A stretch of 64,000 nucleotides of DNA, taken from NCBI RefSeq assembly GCF_025567095.1, contig NZ_JAOQJH010000014.1. One strand, given 5' to 3'. Source of the DNA: Anthropogastromicrobium aceti. Lineage in GTDB: Bacteria > Bacillota > Clostridia > Lachnospirales > Lachnospiraceae. Under the pieces are notes generated by a model. The model was not told where the DNA came from. It saw nothing but the letters and a program-made list of their open reading frames with translations, and ran no database searches. Positions 59,276 to 64,000 of the stretch are shown one piece after another. Each line of letters begins with the position of its first letter. Within the stretch, counting starts at the first letter, position 1. The position numbers were made by a program, and so were the translations under genes.

Positions 59276-60427
59276 ATGACAACTATAAAATATGCATTAC
59301 GAGAGGTGCGAAAGCATTTTGGAAGGTATCTTCCAATTTATGCACAGATCATCACTTCCGTCCTATTATTTGCCTTCATTGCTGTAACATTTGATCAGGC
59401 GCGTGCGTTTTCTGCAAAAATGTATGAATATAGTGAGCATAAAAATATGTATGCAGTTGTTGATAAAACTGATGTACCTACTATTATGAATACATTGGTG
59501 GCAGAGGGTGCAGAAGAAAAATGCAAAGAGTTATACGAATATACAGCTAAGAATGTTGAAATGTATATTCATATGAAAGACAAGGTGCGTTGGAACGGAA
59601 AAGACATCGAAGTTTTACAGATCAATAAAAACTTTTTTGATCTGTATCAGATCAATTTGCAGCAAGGGCGTATCTTTTATGACAGCGAATGGAATGGACA
59701 AATCAATGAAGATGAGCCGATACCTGTTTTGGTGGGGTCTGAGGTAGCAGAAACGTATCCAATCGGAACAAGATTTACAAATGAGGTATCAGATAAGAGT
59801 CTATTTGAAATTGTAGGAGTACTGGATAAGGATGCTTTTTATTTAGAACCGGTTGTGGGAAATCGGATAATTTCACTCGATTCCGCGTTTATTATTCCGT
59901 GGATTCCAAGAGAATCTTTCAATAATGGCTATCGAAATGTAAATTTGTTTCATGTATTACAATTGGAAACAAATTCAGTTGAAGTACTGAATGATATTTC
60001 TGCAAAATCAAAAGAGCTTGGTTTATTTGATTTTGATTTTGTATCGTTTCGAGAGCAGATTGAAGTGGTGAATACTTATTATCAGAATGTGTATAGCAGA
60101 GATTGTGCAATGTTGGGTGCATTGCTTCTATATTGTGTCATAGGAAGTATAACGATGCTGCTTCAGTACATTAATACTCATATGAAGCAAAATTCAATCT
60201 ATATGCTATGTGGTGCAACACAATACGAAATTGGTTTGCAAATGATGATCCAAATATTGGTGCCAATTTTGATTGGACTTGTGTTTTCTGCAATTATTTT
60301 CAAAACAGCTTTTGCAGTGATAGCAGGAGGGCTGTTTGGAATTGTATTGTTAGGTGTTATTTTGTTTATACCATTGTTGAAATGGAATCGAATGGAAATC
60401 AGTCAGATTTTTAAAACTTATGAATGA
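59276..60427 (+). CDS. FtsX-like permease, larger half (ABC transporter)
   Basis: Membrane protein of 383 residues. Helix 1 (about 18-38: YLPIYAQIITSVLLFAFIAV) precedes a large extracytosolic domain of the MacB-PCD kind (about 45-275, with VLVGSEVAETYPIGTRF), then three helices ending LGVILFIPLLKWN. CGATQYEIGLQMMIQILVP resembles the FtsX coupling segment. ATG 59276 follows TGGAG. Partner of the 58358 gene and the ATPase at 60440. Noticeably A/T-rich codons, like the gene before it. Confidence 0.75.
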   Translation: MTTIKYALREVRKHFGRYLPIYAQIITSVLLFAFIAVTFDQARAFSAKMYEYSEHKNMYAVVDKTDVPTIMNTLVAEGAEEKCKELYEYTAKNVEMYIHMKDKVRWNGKDIEVLQINKNFFDLYQINLQQGRIFYDSEWNGQINEDEPIPVLVGSEVAETYPIGTRFTNEVSDKSLFEIVGVLDKDAFYLEPVVGNRIISLDSAFIIPWIPRESFNNGYRNVNLFHVLQLETNSVEVLNDISAKSKELGLFDFDFVSFREQIEVVNTYYQNVYSRDCAMLGALLLYCVIGSITMLLQYINTHMKQNSIYMLCGATQYEIGLQMMIQILVPILIGLVFSAIIFKTAFAVIAGGLFGIVLLGVILFIPLLKWNRMEISQIFKTYE

Positions 60428-60439
60428 AGGTGAAATCGT

Positions 60440-61117
60440 ATGGATGTGAATAATGAAAAAAAAGCAATCATTGAGCTGCAAGGAATCTGCAAATCGTTTT
60501 CAGTTGGAAAAAGAACAGCAAAGGTATTAAAAGGAATTGATTTGTCTATCAATAACGGTGAAATGACAGCTATTATGGGAGCCAGTGGATGCGGAAAATC
60601 AACACTGTTAAATATTATAGGCTGTTTGGATGTTGCAGAATCGGGAGAGTATTGGCTAAAAGGAAAAAAAGTAACAGGAAAAAGCCAAAAAGAAATGGCC
60701 AGGATTCGAAATGAAATATTTGGTTATGTCATTCAGGATTTTGCATTGATTCGAGACGATACAGTACTCGAAAATATTCGGATACCACTGGATTACAGTA
60801 AAAAGAAAATTGACAAGCTTCGAATTGATCAGTTGTTAAAGTCATTAGGGCTGAAAAAGCTGCAAAAAATGCGTGTGAGCCTACTTTCAGGCGGAGAGCA
60901 ACAGCGAACTGCGATTGCCAGGGCTTTAGTAAATGATCCGGAAATTTTACTGGCAGATGAGCCAACAGGAGCGCTTGATTCCAAGACGGGTCAGGAAGTC
61001 ATGAATATTCTTCGAGAGATCTGTAACAAAGGCAAAACAATTGTAATCGTAACGCATGATGAAAAAATTGCACGACAGTGTGATCGAATCTTGTGTATGA
61101 AAGATGGAAATATATGA
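60440..61117 (+). CDS. ABC transporter ATP-binding protein (LolD/MacB type)
   Basis: ATPase of 225 residues. Walker A GASGCGKSTLLNIIG, Q loop in YVIQDFALIRDDTVLENIRI, signature LLSGGEQQRTAIARAL, Walker B EILLADEPTGALDS and switch His in IVIVTHDEKIA are all intact. This is the LolD/MacB/BceA subfamily, which pairs with FtsX-type permeases. It lies 12 bp after the second permease and 41 bp before the histidine kinase. In Firmicutes such modules often resist or sense antimicrobial peptides. Confidence 0.95.
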   Translation: MDVNNEKKAIIELQGICKSFSVGKRTAKVLKGIDLSINNGEMTAIMGASGCGKSTLLNIIGCLDVAESGEYWLKGKKVTGKSQKEMARIRNEIFGYVIQDFALIRDDTVLENIRIPLDYSKKKIDKLRIDQLLKSLGLKKLQKMRVSLLSGGEQQRTAIARALVNDPEILLADEPTGALDSKTGQEVMNILREICNKGKTIVIVTHDEKIARQCDRILCMKDGNI

Positions 61118-61158
61118 GTAGCGATTTGCAAATTGTTGTGAATTTGAAAGGAGTATTT

Positions 61159-62712
61159 ATGGGAAAATTAAAAGAAAAATTAAAGCCAGAAAAACTGTCT
61201 GCCACATTTCCAGCATATATACTAGCTTATTTTATGTGCATGATGACTGGTTTTTGTATGATCATGTTTTTTCGTGAGCTTATGTATCAGATTGGTATAC
61301 TGAAGCGTTATGGTTTGGGAGAGCTTGGAAATGTAGCATCTGCTTTATTGTTTGTTCTTGTATGTGCATTTTTCTTCTATCAGGGTGCAAAGATTATTAT
61401 TTGCCGTGCTCACAAAAAGTCCAAAAAAGAATTAAAGCATCCAAATGGGCTGTATGGTATGCCAATTGAATGCTGCGCAGCTATTTATTTTGCAGCAGAA
61501 GTAATCCTTCTTTGCACGTCAATCAGTTCAGGAGAGTATACATATATTGGAATGCTCGGTTCAGCTGTGCTGATGCATTTTTGTGAAAATATCATTCAAA
61601 GAAAGGACAGAGGACTTCTTGCAAGCGGTTCTCTCTATGAAAAGATAAATAGTGCAGCACAAAGAGCAGGAATCGTGATTCCTTTTATGGTCAGCTGCAG
61701 CATTGTAAGTGTACTTCTGTTTTTATTTTTGGCAAGTCTTTTTGCCAGCGGACGCGATAATATTTTTTATAATGGAACAGTCGGTTCTACGCTTCGTTTT
61801 TTGTTTTGTGCTGTGCTTGTTATTTTAATTCCAAGTGCATTCTGGTATCTTTGTTTGTGCTTTTATAAGCTAAAGATTGCAGGTGAGGCTCTTAGGGACG
61901 GACAGGACGGCTACCGCGTAGATACAAGCCATATGTGCGGTTCCTTAAAGGAACATGGAGAAGATTTAAATCGAATTGGTGAGGGAGTTAACAAGGCTGT
62001 AGAGGAGCGATTAAAAAGTGAGCGTCTTCGCACGGAACTAATCACAAATGTTTCGCATGATATTAAAACACCTTTGACTTCGATTATAAACTATGCTGAT
62101 TTAATCACTAAGGAAAAGACAGATAATCCAAATATTCAAGAATATGCAGAGGTGCTTGGAAAGCAGTCGCAGAAATTGAAGCGTCTTATTGAAAATCTGA
62201 TTGAGGCATCAAAGGCATATACAGGAAATATTCATGTTGAAATAAAGCCATGCAATTTAAATGTGCTTCTGGCGCAGATATCAGGTGAGTACGAGCAGCG
62301 CCTGGCTGAACAAAATTTGACACTCGTTGCCTCACCACTAACAGATGATATTTTTGTTCTGGCAGATGGAAGTCAGCTGTGGCGTGTTTTCGATAATTTG
62401 CTTGGCAATATTTGTAAATATGCACTTGAAAATACACGTGTCTACATGGACGTGGCTGTGAAAGAGCATGATCAGGTAGAGATTACGCTGAAAAATATTT
62501 CGAAAAATCAGCTCAATTTATCAGAAGACGAGTTGTTTGAGCGCTTTAAAAGAGGCGATAATTCCAGAAGCACAAGCGGAAATGGTCTTGGGCTTTCAAT
62601 TGCACAGAGCCTGATGAGACTGCAGAATGGATCACTTCATCTTGTAACGGACGGTGATCTTTTCAAGGCAGTAGTAGCGCTTAATAAAACAGAGCCTAGT
62701 TCGACTTTTTGA
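61159..62712 (+). CDS. sensor histidine kinase
   Basis: Membrane sensor kinase of 517 residues from ATG 61159 (behind GAAAGGAG); an in-frame ATG 66 bp upstream overlaps the ATPase gene. About six helices cover residues 15-245, with only short extracytosolic loops, so it may sense through a membrane partner. The phospho-acceptor His is about residue 300 in NVSHDIKTPLTS; the ATPase has DNLLGNICKYA (N box), SGNGLGLSIAQ (G box). The protein ends ALNKTEPSSTF. The TGA stop uses the first bases of the adjoining IS element, so the original C-terminus may differ. Confidence 0.93.
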   Translation: MGKLKEKLKPEKLSATFPAYILAYFMCMMTGFCMIMFFRELMYQIGILKRYGLGELGNVASALLFVLVCAFFFYQGAKIIICRAHKKSKKELKHPNGLYGMPIECCAAIYFAAEVILLCTSISSGEYTYIGMLGSAVLMHFCENIIQRKDRGLLASGSLYEKINSAAQRAGIVIPFMVSCSIVSVLLFLFLASLFASGRDNIFYNGTVGSTLRFLFCAVLVILIPSAFWYLCLCFYKLKIAGEALRDGQDGYRVDTSHMCGSLKEHGEDLNRIGEGVNKAVEERLKSERLRTELITNVSHDIKTPLTSIINYADLITKEKTDNPNIQEYAEVLGKQSQKLKRLIENLIEASKAYTGNIHVEIKPCNLNVLLAQISGEYEQRLAEQNLTLVASPLTDDIFVLADGSQLWRVFDNLLGNICKYALENTRVYMDVAVKEHDQVEITLKNISKNQLNLSEDELFERFKRGDNSRSTSGNGLGLSIAQSLMRLQNGSLHLVTDGDLFKAVVALNKTEPSSTF

Positions 62713-62881
62713 CATACTCCCACGGTTTTAACCGTGGGATTCCTTAACTAGTTCCGGCAGCGTCATCCAGCCCTATAGACTGAAATATAGCCACTGTGTT
62801 CAGGATTTATGCTGATGGGATTTCATACGTCGTGTACTACTTTCTCAGCAAAAGACCTATGCCGAAGCCTTATGTATGTTC
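62709..62881 (-). ncRNA. candidate omega RNA (reRNA) of the TnpB element
   Basis: About 170 non-coding bases between the tnpB stop and the element's right end, where TnpB guide RNAs are encoded. It ends in the right-end hairpin. The guide would be the flanking 16-20 bases, the minus-strand complement of 62691-62708. Boundaries are inferred; the RNA may start within tnpB. Confidence 0.5.
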
Positions 62882-64000
62882 TTAAAATCCAAAACATTGT
62901 CTCATCGACAATCCACTTTCCTTCATTTTTAAAATCAACTGATCCTGCATTTTTGCAAAATGTTCAAATTCATACTCACATTTTTCTCTGTCGGGATGTT
63001 TAAAATCCAAATCTGCATTTCGAATTAAAAATGCCGAATATAGATCTCTTTGTAACTTTCTATTTCCAATCTCCTTTTCTCTTTGTGACAACGGAATCTT
63101 TTCATAAGCATCAGTTACATGGTTATATTGGCTTGCCTTAAATTCTTTTGTATCCACTTCTGCATAGACACCTCCAACTGCCTCCGCTTTTCTTTCCAAT
63201 TCAAGCAGGAATCGCGCAGGCGCACGACGGTTGATGGATCTTCCAAAGCGCTTCTTACGCTTATATTTCTGGATCACTTTTACCGTACCGTCTTTCTGCT
63301 TAACCTCGGTTTTCTTTTCCTGCCGTCTGGTCTCCTTTGCCTTCTTTTGAAGTGCTTGAAAATGCATCTTTTCAACAGGGAAATACTTGGCAATTGTTAT
63401 CAGCTTATTACACAGCTCTCGGTGACTGTCAATGATATAAGCATGTTTCTTTCGATACAGTGATTTTAACAGTCGGCGCATTTTTACATAGTTTTTGGAG
63501 TGTTTCCATGGATCACGATTGGAACGCTTAATGGTTCCGTCTTCGTTATACTTATTTGGGTTACTGATTCTTCTGGAGCAATCCATCCTCTGAGAAATCT
63601 TTTGAATTTTTTTCTCATACTGGATTGCATTCGGAGCCAGTTCTTCCAATACACAGGCATCTTCTGAAACACCGGCTATTGTTGAAACACCCGGATCAAT
63701 TCCCATTGTAGATGTTCCAATTGAAACTCTTGTCGGTGCATCTCCACTTACAACAATCTCCGCATAGTATCGCCATCCACTAGAAAACATAAGCCGTTTT
63801 ATATTACAGTAACTGATTTTTCCTTTCAGTGATTCCCATACATAACTAAGACTATTTTCTGATTTTGGGAGATAACATTTTAAAGAAAGTCCAAGCCAAT
63901 TGACATACATTGCATCCAGATCAAAACGAGCACCATTTTTATTTGACTTTCCACCAATCGTATCAAAGTCCATCAATTTCTTAAAATGAAGCTCTTTTCC
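62882..64000 (-). CDS. tnpB: TnpB/IS605 OrfB-type RNA-guided nuclease, 5' end outside the window
   Basis: At least 372 residues of the C-terminal part; the frame is open to the window edge. RuvC-I: TMGIDPGVSTIAG; RuvC-II Glu in FPVEKMHFQALQ; RuvC-III Asp in KLQRDLYSAFLI. So all three catalytic acids are present. The usual CxxC...CxxC zinc finger between RuvC-II and -III is missing and replaced by EVDTKEFKASQYNHV. In the middle is a basic stretch (KVIQKYKRKKRFGRSINRR). TnpB cuts DNA guided by omega RNA and promotes retention of the element. The stop codon is at 62882-62884. Confidence 0.88.
   Translation of the reverse strand, partial: GKELHFKKLMDFDTIGGKSNKNGARFDLDAMYVNWLGLSLKCYLPKSENSLSYVWESLKGKISYCNIKRLMFSSGWRYYAEIVVSGDAPTRVSIGTSTMGIDPGVSTIAGVSEDACVLEELAPNAIQYEKKIQKISQRMDCSRRISNPNKYNEDGTIKRSNRDPWKHSKNYVKMRRLLKSLYRKKHAYIIDSHRELCNKLITIAKYFPVEKMHFQALQKKAKETRRQEKKTEVKQKDGTVKVIQKYKRKKRFGRSINRRAPARFLLELERKAEAVGGVYAEVDTKEFKASQYNHVTDAYEKIPLSQREKEIGNRKLQRDLYSAFLIRNADLDFKHPDREKCEYEFEHFAKMQDQLILKMKESGLSMRQCFGF

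Larger units (their letters stand above)
62709..64000 (-). mobile_element. IS200/IS605-type element, right end and tnpB (partial)
   Basis: The right end has the characteristic hairpin CCCACGGTT/AACCGTGGG (62719-62738) and, on the element's strand, terminal ...GTATGTCAA at 62709. Upstream lies the tnpB gene. The left end, and any tnpA, would be beyond 64000. Confidence 0.85.

Noticed and set aside
62809..63003. Small plus-strand frame in the TnpB element
   Set aside because: It overlaps the tnpB end and the guide-RNA region in antisense and has no similarity to TnpA.

Overview
The window reads as a chromosomal segment of a low-to-moderate GC, Gram-positive anaerobe of the class Clostridia, most probably a gut Lachnospiraceae. 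This is an inference from gene content: a fab operon with fused accD-accA and a FabK/NMO-type flavoprotein, the gdpP-rplI-dnaB block, DUF5107/TPR and GH2/GH78 sugar loci, consistent AGGAGG ribosome binding sites and clean -35/-10 promoters. No rRNA is present, and species cannot be named from the sequence alone.

Layout. 1-6.6 kb: 3' part of a type II fatty-acid operon (fabG end, fabF, accB, fabZ, accC, accDA, FabK/NMO flavoprotein), then a TetR regulator. 7.2-10.7 kb (minus): small helical protein, ftsH and a DUF308 membrane protein as one unit, plus a second TetR gene. 10.8-19.5 kb: two tandem paralogous AraC regulators, a LplA/B/C-type sugar ABC transporter (binding protein, terminator, two permeases) and a divergent GH78 rhamnosidase. 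19.6-27.9 kb: a self-contained HTH gene with a palindrome inside its promoter, a structured non-coding RNA with its own promoter and terminator, and a six-gene polyamine operon (arginine decarboxylase, SpeE, carboxynorspermidine synthase and decarboxylase, agmatine deiminase, N-carbamoylputrescine amidase). 28-32.2 kb: DnaJ-type chaperone, a remnant of an AEC permease, pckA and two small unknown genes. 32.2-36.5 kb: a TA-flanked inverted-repeat element, one solitary CRISPR-repeat-like sequence, then gdpP-rplI-dnaB. 36.6-40.7 kb (minus): transglutaminase-like lipoprotein, tRNA-Gly, tRNA-Gly, tRNA-Phe, CLC channel and an AraC regulator. 41-47.7 kb: DUF5107/TPR protein, GH2 glycosidase and a small phosphatase-like protein. 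47.7-49 kb: metY.

49.1-54.6 kb is the region I find most interesting. An FMN-binding/ferric-reductase-like membrane protein is divergent from a secreted Tp47-like protein, ApbE flavin transferase, a NusG-domain-II protein and a Gx-type membrane protein. Together these look like a flavin-based extracytosolic electron-transfer module. Its intergenic region carries three copies of a GTTAG-N6-CTAAC operator, one of them on the -10 box, and an IS66-type MITE with an 8-bp target duplication.

54.7-64 kb: DUF2974 hydrolase, MATE exporter, a response regulator and histidine kinase separated by a three-gene FtsX/ABC module, and finally the right end of an IS200/IS605-type element with a TnpB that lacks the usual zinc finger. 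The element's end supplies the kinase stop codon.
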